A stretch of 64,000 nucleotides of DNA from Oscheius onirici (GCA_932521025.1 OW051471.1:3658001-3722000); one strand, 5' to 3'. Numbered from the stretch's first letter, positions 12,139-24,637 are shown. Translations and numbers: made by a program. Notes: a model not told the origin generated them from the sequence alone.

Positions 12139-15100
12139 ATGAAGAAGCTAAAACGAAGACTGAGTGCTGCGTTCAGTCGACGAAGCGACCGTCATGTTCA
12201 AGACTACCGAGCCGACAACACGACATACTACGGGAATCCATCGCACATCTACTCGCAGTCGCCATCAAGAGCCTGGAGTCTGTCCGACTCGCTCAGTCAG
12301 CTAGCCGACAGGTTTATTTTTTTTTTTCGTAAAATTCAAAAAATGGGGTTTAGACTGGCGGTAGATGGAGTAATTGTGGAAGAATGTGACCCGTCGGCCG
12401 TCCTCCGATGTCCGTATGGCGAGACACGATACAGACACGTGCCGTCAAGAGCCGTGAGCATGTACAATCCAGGTCTAGGAATGTACGGAGAGTTCCATCG
12501 TCAACGAAGTAGGTTTTTATGTGAAAGTTAGGATCGAGGAAAAAGTTTGTCATGGCATGTGGTCCCTGGTCCGAAAAAAGTTCCTCGAGATATTTCCTCC
12601 TAGACTCCGCTTCCCCTTTGCACTTGTCTCATTCTACTTAGATCTAGTGAACCGTGAAATAGGATAATTGCCGTTCTTTTCGATAATTTTTAACTATTTG
12701 CTGGTAGTTAGGGAATCTTTTGACTGCTACTTGCTAGAAGCTTAAAAAGGAAAACTGGAGAAAATTGTGTGCAGTTGAGCAGAAGAGAGAGGGAGGAGGT
12801 GAAGAATCTCGCGATGATGTTGATCCGTAATTAGCGTATGGACGGCGGCAGGCCTCAGGGGGCTGGGCGATCAATATACTGCTGCCAGTGAAGGAGTCAC
12901 ACCATGTCGCAGCTCTCCAAATCGGCTACTTTCCATGATTTTGGTGAAGAACAGTCTCTCGAATCCACTGGAGGAGATTCGGCTGAAAACCGTGACCTCC
13001 ACACACCACTGGCCTCTGAGAAACGCGGCCGCGCCAACACTCTTTCCAACTGGCTTGGCCAGTTTGTGAGCAAGAAACGGAGTCATATGCGACCGTCCAT
13101 GTCCATGTCTTTGGGTAAGGTTTCTGTTGTCAACCATAGTCGCTTTTTTTTGGTATTCTGGACTTTTCTTACGTCGTCTTGTTCTTCCAGAAGCTTTCCT
13201 TTTTTCAAGCTAGGTATTTTTCTGCGGATAAAGTCGAGGATCCAGCCAATCTTTGCCATCCATCGAGAAAAGTTATAGCATTACTTCGGGTTTGATCCTC
13301 TCCTTCTCTTACATTCCGGGAAACCCTTCTTCGCCACAATCTAATCTCTTCAAAATACTCGGGAAAAATTGACTTGAATGGCGTTCATTAGTGGCCCTAG
13401 AGATGTCGTTCCCAATTTGGCCGTTCTTCATTTGACCGGCTGGCGTCATGCTCTCTCAATGCCCGGCAATATTGTATTTCAATAAGGGTCGAGCACATGG
13501 GGCAATGGAGTACGATAAGCTATTTATGTAGTAAGAACTAATTGTTTACCGGGGCGAGAAAAGTGTCAAAACAAGTGGTCTGAATAAGTCTTTTTTCAGC
13601 TGTCGTGCAAGAAACTTCGATACTTGGATCTGACGGGGAGAGTCTCGAAGTCTCGCCATCGACGTCAGATCAGACGCCGACCGGGACAGCTTCTCGATAT
13701 ATCGTAAATGTCAAAATGAGGCCGAAACCGACCAGAAAGTGGAGCGAGGTCAGTTATTTTTAAAGATTTCTGTGTAAAAAAGCCTGATTTTCCCGATCAT
13801 TGTTTGTTTATAAGCTCCTTCTCAGGAAGAAATTCAAAAGCGACTGTCCCTCCCGGCCGATCTCCGTCTTCCCGTCAGCGTCGTGGAAAAAATGAACCGA
13901 ACGCCGACGCTCGATCAGCCGCTGACAAGGAAAAATCGACGAGCTTCACTGGTAAACCTGAAGTTTTGTTTTTTCATAATAATGTTTGTAGAACGAAATC
14001 GGTTTTGGTAAGCTGGAAACATATGAGAAGTTGAATAAACTGGGTGAGGGAACCTACGCGACCGTCTACAGAGGCTATTCGACGCTCACCAACAAATATG
14101 TTGCCTTGAAGGTGAGCTCTTTTTTCCGTGGCTTATTAGAAGAAGAATATGTTCTTGTAAAAGTCTTACAATTAGCAGCGTAGTTTATCTCATTTCCCAA
14201 TGATTGCATGATAATTCCAAACACACTAGATTTATTCCACGTCTAACAGCTTGGAAACTGTCAACCCATAGTTTTAGCTGATTTTGTCTGTGTATTGGTC
14301 GATTAGGTCCGATAACTTTTCGTTTCTAGAGCCCGCTAAAGATTGAATTTTGCTGCGTTTCACATCAATGTCCCAAAAGTAGAATGCTGCTATCGACAGT
14401 GACTGTTGTTTGATTACCTTCCCTACTTTTGAACAAACCTAAAATAATTTTAGGAGATTCGGCTGGAACAGGAAGAAGGAGCTCCGTGCACTGCAATACG
14501 AGAAGTCTCGTTGCTGAGAAATCTCCGTCACGCCAACGTCGTCACTCTTCACGATATCATCCACACGGACAGACTACTCACACTGGTCTTCGAGTACGTC
14601 GATCGCGATCTGAAGCAGTATATGGACCAGTGCAACAACAATATCTGCATGCCAAACATCAGGGTCAGTTTCCTTCGTATATTCGTATTAAGATCTCATC
14701 TTTTAGTTATTTTTGGTACAATTGTTACGCGGATTGGCCTATTGTCATCAGAGACGTGTCCTTCATCGCGATCTGAAGCCCCAGAATTTGTTAATTACGG
14801 CTAAAGGAGAGCTGAAACTGGCAGATTTCGGTCTGGCCAGAGCCAAGTCCGTTCCAACAAAGACGTATTCGCACGAAGTCGTCACTTTGTGGTATCGACC
14901 GCCAGATGTTTTATTAGGTTCGTTTTTCATCAATTTTCATTAAAAAAAATATTCAGGATCGACAGATTATTCGACACATATCGACATGTGGGGAGTCGGC
15001 TGCATATTCTTCGAAATGGTCTCGGGAAGGGCACTTTTCCCCGGCTCGACGACGGACGAACAGCTTGGTCTGATCTTCAGGACGCTGGGACTTCCGAATC

Positions 15101-15991
15101 GACAGCGACACGCCACAATCTGCCAGCGACCGGCGTTTTCTCCCTACATACACAAAAACTACCATCCGGAGCCGCTGATTCGACAGATTCCTCGTCTAGA
15201 CTGCGACGGATACGATCTTCTTATGCGATTCTTACAGGTGAGCCTTTTCTTAACAAAATGTGGAGTTCCTTTCTTTGTTTGGCTCAAAATGTCTATGGTT
15301 CGTTGAAAAAGGAGCTCGACCGTAACTCATTTAGTTTGCCGCTAGACCTGAATTTTTTTTTTGAGTTTGAAACCCCAAGTTTTCTGGTACCAGGAAACGA
15401 GCCTGACAATGAGTATCATACGTTTCCATGTTATTCCGGTCTCGCGGCAAACAATACGGTCGAGCTCAATTTTTTTTTCGCACAAACCATAGGCTTCCTC
15501 AATCTGTAAAACAACTTTGTGGCAAGTCCCACCGTGGCAGTCCTTTAAACTTAAGCAGTTGGTTTTACTCGTTTTTAGCATTTTCGACGTGTTTTTGCCC
15601 AATTAATTGTTTGCAGTCAATATGAAATGTAGCTGCAAAAGTTTAAAGGACTGCTATGATTGTCCTCGTCACGAATTTGTTTCTATTTTCTATAACTTTC
15701 AAACTAAGCAAGGTTCTATCCGTCTGCTCAAAAAATACTTTTTCAGTACGAGGGCACCGACCGAATTTCTGCCCGCGACGCCATCCACCATTCTTTCCTT
15801 CGAACCTTCAACTCAAAGGTGCCATTCTTCATGGTTTCATTCTTTATTTTTTCATTCAGTTGTCCCATCTTCGTGACGACGAGTCTCTTCTCGACCTGGA
15901 CGGCATTTTCATAGAAAAAGAGCAATCGACGAAAGATCTCCACAGCCATTCGCGGGTTCATAAAAACCGACGTCAGTCGCTTCTCATCTAG
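12139..15991 (+). CDS. cdk16: PCTAIRE-type cyclin-dependent kinase (CDK16/17/18)
   Basis: Ten exons (12139-12311, 12354-12508, 13600-13748, 13826-13951, 13992-14111, 14454-14663, 14707-14917, 14957-15237, 15747-15818, 15860-15991) join to 542 residues. The N-terminus [12 protein letters not shown] matches the conserved start of CDK16 kinases. The kinase domain carries [12 protein letters not shown] (glycine loop), VALKEIRLE (ATP lysine), the family-defining PCTAIRE helix, [15 protein letters not shown] and the activation segment [14 protein letters not shown]. Upstream sits the family block [12 protein letters not shown]. These kinases bind cyclin Y at membranes and act in vesicle transport and neuronal polarity. 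The intron at 15238-15746 contains a degraded MITE. An alternative first exon is listed separately. Confidence 0.95.
12904..13114 (+). CDS. cdk16: Alternative first coding exon of CDK16
   Basis: This is an open exon with its own ATG, encoding a 70-residue Ser/Arg-rich segment that contains [20 protein letters not shown]. It ends at a strong donor (G|GTAAGG) in phase 1. The upstream CDK16 exon ending at 12508 also ends in phase 1, so either can splice to the shared exon at 13600. Using this exon gives a 503-residue isoform that lacks the MKKLKRRLS start. An internal promoter between 12509 and 12903 is inferred. Confidence 0.65.
15500..15685. mobile_element. Degraded relative of the 374-bp MITE
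   Basis: It lies in the CDK16 intron. GGCAGTCCTTTAAACTT at about 15535-15552 is repeated inverted at about 15638-15655 (AAGTTTAAAGGACTGC), followed by GTCACGAATTTG. The shared words (CGTGACGAG, CAGTCCTTTAA) and their order match the terminal arms of the element at 5878-6251. The outer parts are eroded. Confidence 0.5.
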
Positions 15992-16490
15992 TCCTCCCCT
16001 CCTTTTTCGGCATTTTTTCCTTTTCGGGCGAATTTGTACGGTGTATTTTTGTGAGCCTTTCCCTGTTTTTGTCTCCAGTTCAGTTATACACATTGTCTAA
16101 AATTGTACATTCTTTATGATATTTTTGTCCCTTAGAAATCCCTTTTTTCCATACCCACGATCCCATAATCCTGTTAGGAAGTTTTTCCAAAAACACAGAC
16201 TGTGATCCATTTTTGTTAGTGACCAATCTCCTCCTCCTGGTTGTGTATCTCTCTCAAAGTTGTGAGCTGTTGTGTCTTTCCAATCCATACATATATTCCC
16301 CGATTCGAAGTGCCCCTCCTCCTCAACAAGCGACGGTGATTCGATCTAGTTTAATACATACAACACTTTTTTATTCTCATAAAGTTTTAAACTTTTTAAC
16401 ATACATTTTATTTTGTTTCACTGCGGTTATGCTCACCAAGAAATTCATCAAAAGCTGGAGAATTTGCCTGAACTTTGACACTATTTCAGA
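15992..16490. other. Intergenic, CDK16 to CSN5
   Basis: This is a 499-bp AT-rich gap with no exon. It ends in CTATTTCAG one base before the CSN5 start, which could be a trans-splice acceptor. Confidence 0.45.
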
Positions 16491-18359
16491 ATGGAACAAG
16501 CTGCCGTTGCCCCGTCTATTCCCCAAAGAAATTGGGAAGCCGCCAATCAGGTTTGTTTTTCTTTCTTCTTCTGACATAATTTGAAACAAAATGTTTCTTT
16601 CGTACTTCCTGCTGATTTCATTACTGTCTGAACTTGTCTAAAAGCGTGAATCTTTGGTGTTTTTCGTAGAATTCGGACAAGTCGATTCTTTTGCGCGATT
16701 CGTATGATCGTCCACTGATTTTGCGACATCAGACAGAGCAAACCTTGGCCAGTTCAATAAAAAACCCTGGTCGACGAGCTTTTTTCAGCCAGATGTACTG
16801 TGTCTGATCCCATCTTTTCCACGCTGCTGTTTCACGTGTATTGAAATGTTTGTTTGAATGACTCTAAAAGTATTTAAAAAACTGAAGCTCATGAAGAAAG
16901 GGAAAACTACCAGATCGTAAAAGATAAATCCATTTTCAGGTCCAACAGCTCGACTCGATCTACCAATACAATGAGCAGGAGCAGACGGAGATGAGGAATG
17001 CCAAGCCGTGGGAGAAGGACCAGCATTTCTTCAAAGAAGTCAAAATTTCGGCCGTGGCCATGCTCAAGATGGTTCTTCATGCTCGGCGGGGAGGAAATCT
17101 CGAAGTTATGGGTCTGATGCAGGGCCGAATCGAAGGAAATGCCTTCATCGTCATGGATTCTTTCGCCTTGCCCGTTGAAGGAACCGAAACCAGGTACTTA
17201 TTCTTCATTTGAGGCCTGATTTCGGGATAATTTAGAGTGAATGCACAGACCCAGGCCTACGAGTACATGTCCGTCTTTACCGACATGTGCGACGTCGTCG
17301 GAAAGAAGGAAAAGGTCGTCGGATGGTATCATTCTCATCCCGGCTATGGCTGTTGGCTGTCCGGAATCGACGTGGCCACTCAGGCACTCAATCAGCAGTA
17401 TCAGGAACCTTGGGTCGCTATTGTCATCGATCCGCTCAGGACCATCAGTGCTGGAAAGGTTCGTTTTTTTTTTTCATGGTAGAACTTGTTTCGTGGTAGA
17501 ACTTGTTTCCCGTTTTTCGATCATTCGTACCCCTTTTTACACAACTATCACCCTGAAAATATGTGGGAAAATATCATTACAAAGTACAATGTCAATTTCT
17601 CGATTTCAGGTAGAAATTGGCGCCTTCCGCACCTACCCAAAAGGCTACAATCCGCCCGAGTCGGAAACTCCTTCCGAATATCAGCCCATCCCGCTGGCCA
17701 AGATTGAAGATTTCGGGGTTCATTGCAAGCAGTACTATTCGCTCGATGTCAGTGTTTTCAAGTCGTCTCTGGGTTCGTTTTTTGTCTTTTTCCATTCAGT
17801 AAAAGTGCTTCAGATGCCCAAATGTTGAACGCTCTCTGGAACACCTATTGGCTTAACACGCTGAGCAGCTCTCCTCTCCTCGTAAATGCCGGCTACGTGA
17901 ATGATCAAATCCTCGACATGGCTCACAAGATCAAAAACGTACTTTTTTGCCATTTGGTCCATTCAAATCCCAATTTAGCTCGAAAACAAACATCATCGAG
18001 GTGAGAAGAACAGTGAAATGGGCGAGGCTCTGATGAAAGTCGTTCACGACGCCAAAACCATCACCGATGAGCTTCAGTGCGGCATGATCACCGAACATCT
18101 CAAGCGGAGGCTTTTCAGTCACAGGTTTGTGCCTTTCTGCTAAATTTGTTTAAAAATACGATCGTAATAAAAAAGAGTTTGTTTCAAGACCCATTTGATC
18201 CAATTTAATGTGATTTACTCTGCTTATCTCATCTCGGTAGCCTCTGAAAATACTATAGTATCCAACGCTTGTCCTTTAACTGGGTCTCGAAACTAAATGT
18301 TTTGAACAAACCATTGACTGAAATTCAGATGCTGCGAGCACGAGGCCGCCGTCGAGTGA
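16491..18359 (+). CDS. csn5: COP9 signalosome subunit 5, JAMM deneddylase
   Basis: Seven exons (16491-16550, 16940-17193, 17236-17458, 17610-17772, 17814-17938, 17979-18124, 18329-18359) give 333 residues. It is the catalytic subunit that removes Nedd8 from cullins. The JAMM zinc site is intact: the upstream Glu in [10 protein letters not shown] and the [14 protein letters not shown] block (H-x-H-x7-S-x2-D). The following CSN5 sequences [20 protein letters not shown] and KGYNPP are also present. The last exon adds only ten residues after LFSHR and carries a Cys pair, shorter than the tails I expect for the family. A different 3' exon is therefore possible. A first intron of 389 nt is long for the locus. 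Confidence 0.94.
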
Positions 18360-18642
18360 TGTCGTCCACCCAGAAGTCCCGTCTACGTGTATTCCATGGG
18401 TCTCAACCCTGATATTTCCCATCCTGTGTTGTTTGAAATCTGTACACTTTATAAACTTCTCCGAATTTATTTTATCTTTATCAAATTTCAAGAAATCCTT
18501 TCATAAACACCTCATAAAAACACGAAGCTTGCCCTTAGAGTTCCCGCCTTCTTCTCTCGAGATCCGGACTCGAACCCGCCGTGACCCTGTTTCCAGTCCG
18601 CTTTCAATTGTAGTCACCTATCATATCAGCTAACAGCTAGCC

Positions 18643-21284
18643 ATGTTTTGGCTTGCACTTTCTCTTCTTGTCGTCTTTGCGAATGCTGCTCCAGACGTCG
18701 GATATTGGCTGGCCGGGTCCAAGGGCAATTACTACCTGATTGGAAAAGGACAGGAGAACTGGATCAATGCCAGAGAGTACTGTTTGCACAGGAACTCTGA
18801 TCTGATGTCAGTCGACAACGAAGATTCGCTGGTTCGTTTTAGTCCTTTCAGCCTCTTTTTGGTGTTTGACAGCAAAATTTATGACCAAAAGCTGCAAAGT
18901 TATCCGGTTGAAAAGCTTCAAATTTATGCGGCATAGGTTAGCGGGAGTAAAATAGAATCTTTTCTGTCCAAAATCCGACAAAAAAATTAGAGAGCTTTTT
19001 TTTCTATCAAGTTCGTACGACTACAATCGCTGGACAGTAAACGTTGAAGATAGTTAGAGAATTGGGAAAAGTTTTGAGCGCTGGAAATTGTTGTGAAAAT
19101 GTGTATTTGCTTTTGTATCTCTTCGTTTTCTTTTCACTTGGACCGCGTGAACAAGGAATCTATGGTAAAAACAGCTCAAATTTCAGTTTTCTGCTCATAT
19201 TTCCAACCCATTTTCGAGATGTGCAACTTCTCCCCGTCTAGCCAGCTAGTCTGACCACACTAGCCATGTTTTCAGTCCGAACACGTGTCACTTTCGGTCA
19301 AAGCTTTCAAGTTTTTTGCTGTCGGGAACGACCCGAGCTTTATCCAATCTTTTAACGTCCGAAAACATATCGAGATTCGATTCAGACATGGCTTCTTCAA
19401 CATTTTATGCCCTCTCCGGAGATGCCAGGCATGGTCCAGGTCGGACTCTACAGATCCTACTTTCCCGAATGGAAGTGGCTTAGTGGGAAACTGCTGGAAG
19501 ACATGAATAAAATGTAAAGTTTTCTTTGATCAGGCTAATTGAAAGATTAGAAAAGTCAATGGGACTGATCAATGTGCTACACTGAAACTGATGGACGCAA
19601 CGTATGTGTCTGTTTCTTGCACTCAGGTTCCGGATGAGACTACTCGATTCATCTGCGAGAGAAGTGCTTCCGCTCATGAACAGGTATTCAACATCCCAAG
19701 AATAGTTTACTTTAAAATAAGTTTGTTGCGAGAACTTTTGATAGTAAAAGCTGTAACAGAAGCTCACCCCGTTCCAACAATATGCTCCTTTTTCGGATAT
19801 AATAGAAGAAGGCATTTACCAGCTTTCCGATGTTTCACAAAGTTGTAACCTTTGATCTATAGTCTACGACTTGGCAGAACATCTCTTCAGTCACAAAAAG
19901 GCACGTCTGTAATCACTTGCATTCAGAAAGAATGGACTTCTAAAGCATTCATAGTAGCTTACAAAACATTAGATACTCAGCCAAGATACGCAGGGCAATT
20001 TAAATATGAGCTGATCATTTTGACTGACTATCCAACGTCACATTGTTTTTCGACAGCGACGTCGAGAATAAAACTCCCTTTAGCAACAAAAGTCGGATAA
20101 TGGACTGTGGTCTCGTCTGGAGACTCTCCTCAGCTATCTCGGCTTTGGAGAGAAGAAGGAAGCGACCACGGCTGCTCCTTCCAGTACCGAGCTACCAGGA
20201 ACGCTCGAGGACCCAGGAGCCCTGGCAAAGGATATTGAACACGCGGAGAGACTTCTGGAACTGGAGGCAAGTGGTCATAATGAGACGCACCAAGTAGCTC
20301 ATGACAATCTCCTGCCTCTTCCCGAGACGGAGGAAAAAGGAAGTGGAGCTGACATTTCGAAAGAGTTGACAGGAGAAGGTAGTGGGGAGGGAAGTGGACA
20401 CTCTTGGACGGAGGAACAGACAACTAGAGCTGAGGAACTGGAAAATGACTTCAATACGGATGACAGTCATGTCAATGTTGTGAGTTAGATGATAGAAAGA
20501 AAGGAATCGAATTCAGGAAGATGTGCCAGTCCCACCGAAGAAGGACGAGGATTGTGCTCCTCTACAGCCATTGGAAGAGACGGTCGAAAGGCTGACCACT
20601 TTGAGAAAGTTTCTCAACAGAGCAGGACATGCCGACTTACAGTCAGTTTTTGAGGATTATTCGAAAGAACGAGTGCAATAAGACTCGAAAGATTTGATAG
20701 TTGACTAGAAAACAACAGCATACCGTAGTTTGTCCTAGGAAAACAAACACTTTGGAAACGGCTCGGAAAGAGTGAATCGGACAAAAAAGAAGGATTGGTT
20801 TTCTACTGCTATTACTCTAGTTTGTTCAATAAAAAAAGACAGACAACAAGCTGAGAAAACCCTGTTTGAAGTCCGATATTCTGACAAAGAGCAGTCGGTG
20901 ATGTCAGATAACCAAATATTCAGTTACCATATTGTCTTTGTGTCCTCCTAGACTTTTTGAGCCGTCTGGCGACCAAATGAGTACAGTTTGAAAATAAACA
21001 CAAATTGCTTAAACTCCCCTTTCAGACGTCTAGTGGACGACGATTCCAACTCGCTGTTCGATCGTCTCCTCAACGGAATCTCCGAAGCGAACGAGCGCGA
21101 ATTCGGAGCCGTTCAAGCGCTGGAGCAAGAGAAGATAACCGACTCTGAACGGGAAATGCTCTTCGATGAGATGAGCCGACTACTCGTGCCAGATGAACGG
21201 GTAACCAGGGGTGACCAGAGAGACCCTAAATGAGATTTATAGACACGCGACGAGGCCATGAAGATGAAGGAGGACTTCGTCTGA
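18643..21284 (+). CDS. Secreted C-type lectin-domain protein with acidic tail
   Basis: Exons are approximately 18643-18831, 19276 to about 19320, 19386-19513, 19551-19683, 20084-20479, 20517-20641, 21026-21200 and 21243-21284. The donor of exon 2 is unsure: GCT|GTCGGG keeps frame. A signal peptide (MFWLALSLLVVFANAA) leads into a C-type lectin domain with WINAREYCLHRNSDLMSV, then VGLYRSYFPEWKWLSG, QCATLKL and a terminal TRFICER. The canonical calcium-binding triplets are not obvious, so sugar binding is uncertain. The rest, from about residue 170, is a highly acidic Glu/Ser/Gly-rich region and a helical C-terminus. It starts 284 bp after CSN5 and ends 159 bp before the channel gene on the same strand. 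The 19684-20083 intron holds a hairpin repeat. Confidence 0.75.
19820..19887. repeat. Intronic hairpin element, copy A
   Basis: The near-palindrome GATGTTTCACAAAGTTGTA pairs with CTACGACTTGGCAGAACATC about 15 nt downstream. It is the same family as the hairpins at 31.26 and 55.6 kb. Confidence 0.5.
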
Positions 21285-21442
21285 CTCTCGGAGCCAGTAA
21301 TAATAAATTTTCGAATTTTGAATAAATTAGTCTCATACGTTGTTGATCGTCTCTCGCCTCGTCTAATCAACCCGAGTGGCTCCAGCCAAGATTATCTGTT
21401 CTCTCCTCCCTTGCGTCGAATTAGCCTTTTCTCCTCACTCAC

Positions 21443-24124
21443 ATGTCACTCACCAAACTCGATTCTGAGGTTCATCTTCTTGTTGCAGAGACACACAAAA
21501 GAATTTAGATATTTATTCGAATCAGTCACACGAAAGCAGCTGTCGAGGAGGAAAGGAAGAGGGAAATCGACTATGATAACGAATATGTCAAGTGGAAGAG
21601 ACGACATCCCGCTTTGAAGTGAGCAGTACTTTTTTTTTGACAAAAAACTTACAAAAGAAAACTTTGAAGAGACAGATGCTTTATGTTCGAAAGTTGTAGA
21701 AAAAATTTCCATCAAACTTTTCAAACACTCAATGAGAGCTTGATAATGATTCGAAGGGAAGTTGAAAAGTTTGGAACTGGAATAATCTTGTCCTTTGTTA
21801 GATTGTTCCCCAGAAGCGAAGAATAAGGATCTTTTATTTTCCACTAAATCAGAGAGTTCCGAAGAACCACTTCTTGCTCAAACACTCTTTCAGATCCGAC
21901 GCATCGGTCGACAGTCGAGGAACCGTCTTCTGCCTCTGGACCATTCTGGTCTGTTCAGCCGTCTCCTTCAATCTGCTTGCTATTCCCGGCTACGTATATA
22001 TCCTCGATGACGAGATACGGACCTATTGGATGCTCGGTAATCTGGCAGCTGATGCCTTTTATCTCTGCGACATTCTAGTTCAATCCCGTCTTCGTAAGTC
22101 TGCTCTTTTGATCTCTTCTGACATCCAATTTCAGGATATTTCGAAGATGGCTGTGAACAACATGAAGCCAGAGCAACACGAGCCAACTATTATAACCAAA
22201 GACTTTTTCTGGACATAGTTTCAGTCTGTCCTCTTGAGCTCTTCTTCAGCATTATTCCTTTTCTTCCATTTCTTCGATTGAATCGGTTGTTCAAAATCAA
22301 CCGTCTTTTGGACCTGTTCAATTTGGCTGAGGGTCGACTCAAAGCTGCCGTCGTTTCTTGTCTTCGAATAATCTTTCTCTGCACTCTGATCTTCCACTGG
22401 AATGCCTGCTGTTACTTCTTTTTAGGAACTTTACAGGATAGATCACTGAGAGCAGGTTTGTCCTTACCCCGATAACTGTTCACATTCTCTTCAGGTATCA
22501 ATGCGACCTTTGACGACGACACGGAATGGGGCTGGCCCTTTCTTCCGGAAAAGATCACAGACTTCTGGCTTGCTGACTGTCAGATGCAATGTACTCACGA
22601 GTTTCTGCTCGTCGACGAGGAGAGAGAAGTCGCACTGATGGAATTGTATGACAAATGGGACAACAGGACGATTCGCTATGAATTCGACACGGCCATCAAA
22701 GAATACGTTCAGTCCTTCTATTGGTCCTGTATGACTATCACAACGCTCGGAGAACAAGTAGGATTTTTATTAGAGACAAGAAATGTGAAAGTTTAGCCAT
22801 CTCCAGACGATACTGCCCAGACGGTCTTCGAAACATTTGACACGCTCCTGGGAATGGTCGTCTTTGCTGGAATCATGGGGTGAGACATCTGTCGTAAAAG
22901 TTGTACCATAGGACCATCTAAACTCTCTAAAGCACTTTTACTGTTTATTTGTCCGGCACCTCCAACCAGTCGACACAAGTTTCGATTAGATGAAGATTTT
23001 TCAGCTTCGAATTGGAACTAGTTAGTGCAGACAAGTTAGATTTAGTCAGGTTTGAGGGAAATCCTAAAGTTGAGTAGGATTTCGTACTTTTGAGCGCAGT
23101 ACACGAGACATGTTCGAAGGTTTTGATGCTCTGTAAACTTCTGCCGGTTATTCTGATCCCTATTCAGGTCAGTGGGAGCCCTGGTCGGCAACTCGAATCG
23201 AGTCGAGGCTGATAGGAAACAGTTCATGGATGGTCTCAAACAGTTCATGGGATTCAGGTGAGCGATGATATTGTAAACTCAGTCGCAGTTTAGAGGAGTA
23301 AGTGATGAGATTCGCCAAAGAGTTCTTCGCCACTGTGCCGATGAATTACTAAGAGGACAACGTCTACAGGACAGTGAGGTCAAGGAAGATGTTCCGGACA
23401 GGATATTTTTGGCTATCAATCGCTTCACGGCACTTCTTCCTCTGGCCCAAAGTCAGCTGTTTCGAGGGACTGGGCATGCCTTCTTGACTGATCTTGGTCG
23501 ACAACTGATATCTTTCCGTCTGGGGCCTGGAGACGTTTTGGCGAGGAAGGGAGAAGAACAGAAGGTTTTGGAGAAGATTCTTGAGAGACCAAAATAATTC
23601 AGGAAATGTACATAGTTGCCAGAGGACAGTTGGTCAGCGAGCAGTTGAACGGAAGTCAGGTCGAGATACAGGAAGGCGGATCAGTTGGAGAGGAAGGACT
23701 CATCTGGCTAGGAGAACAACAGAATGTCTGGAGGAGTACGGTATATTCCAGAGAATACTCCCAGGTGTTCAACTGTCTCTTACAGTAATCAGAAACTTCT
23801 AGATATTCGTTTTAACGCGGGAACGACTTCTTCAAGTACTGGAAGACTATCCGAATCATAGGGAGACACTTCAAGAGACAGCCGCTCAACTTCTTGGGAT
23901 GACTGTCGGAGAAAGACCAACTACCGCTGACAGACTGCTGGAAGTATCGGAAGTGGTCGAACGGCTAGAAAAGGATCTAGAGAGGCAGTATAAACGTTTC
24001 ATAGTAAGTCAATTATGAAGTGGAAGACTCGTCGTTTGTTCAGAGTTACTCGACACAGTTCAAGCAACGCATTTACGAAATGGAAAGACGAACGTATAGA
24101 AAACGGAGAACAAAGGCTCAATAA
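21443..24124 (+). CDS. Divergent cyclic-nucleotide-gated cation channel subunit
   Basis: Eleven exons (21443-21469, 21509-21618, 21894-22093, 22135-22455, 22495-22757, 22797-22879, 23168-23257, 23294-23564, 23603-23764, 23803-24003, 24044-24124) join to 602 residues. The first, 27-nt exon is the least certain. The CNG-type S1 entry DSRGTVFCLW is followed by hydrophobic S1-S5 helices, a long extracellular loop, the pore YWSCMTITTLGEQ and S6 with FAGIMGSVGALVGNSNR. A C-linker (KQFMGFR) and a cyclic-nucleotide-binding domain follow (LGPGDVLARKG, EMYIVARGQL, VGEEG, VWRSTVYS). A coiled tail ends the protein. The pore Glu of CNG channels is kept. The usual FGE and RRTA ligand motifs are altered to VGE and RST, so ligand response may be reduced. 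Confidence 0.85.
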
Positions 24125-24154
24125 AGTTGTTTCGGGTTGTCTAGAGCCGCAAAA

Positions 24155-24637
24155 ATGGCAATTCTCGCTGGAGCAAACAAGGAACAAGAAGTTCTGTTGT
24201 TGTTTCACTCTTGCACCGAATATGGAATCTGTAGGTGACGAAAGAAGGCTGCCAATGATGTCCTGCGAAAGTACAGATGAAGAATTAGAACTATACGGAT
24301 AGGCGGTTCTACAAGTCTTCCAGAAAATCGTTTGTTCGCATGAGAATAGGGAGGAAGAGGAGTCCGAGACTGATGAGCATTTCACATCGGATGCTACCCG
24401 AAGCATCCGGTGTCCTGTTCTTAATATTACAAACTTTTACTTCATTGTGTATCTTCAGGTAGTTATAAGATTTCATTATTATGTTTGGCCGTCGAGTCGA
24501 AAATTTCGACACTGATCCTGTAACCAACTTTAGTCGAATTCGAATCTGATTCGGGTCAAGAAGAGTCGGTTCGAGCCAGGAGGGAGGTTAGAGAGTTTCC
24601 GGATTCTAGTCAGAACCGTGTCGGATTCTTGGAATGA
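24155..24637 (+). CDS. Possible small two-exon gene
   Basis: ATG at 24155 has a good context and begins a 25-codon frame that ends at T|GTAGGT (24230). The exon 24534-24637 starts behind CAACTTTAG, is in matching phase, and is acidic (FESDSGQEESV) before a stop. Between them lies another acidic frame (about 24303-24412, ENREEEESETDEHF) that could be an alternative exon. Nothing is recognisable. These could instead be alternative 3' exons of the channel gene. Confidence 0.2.
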
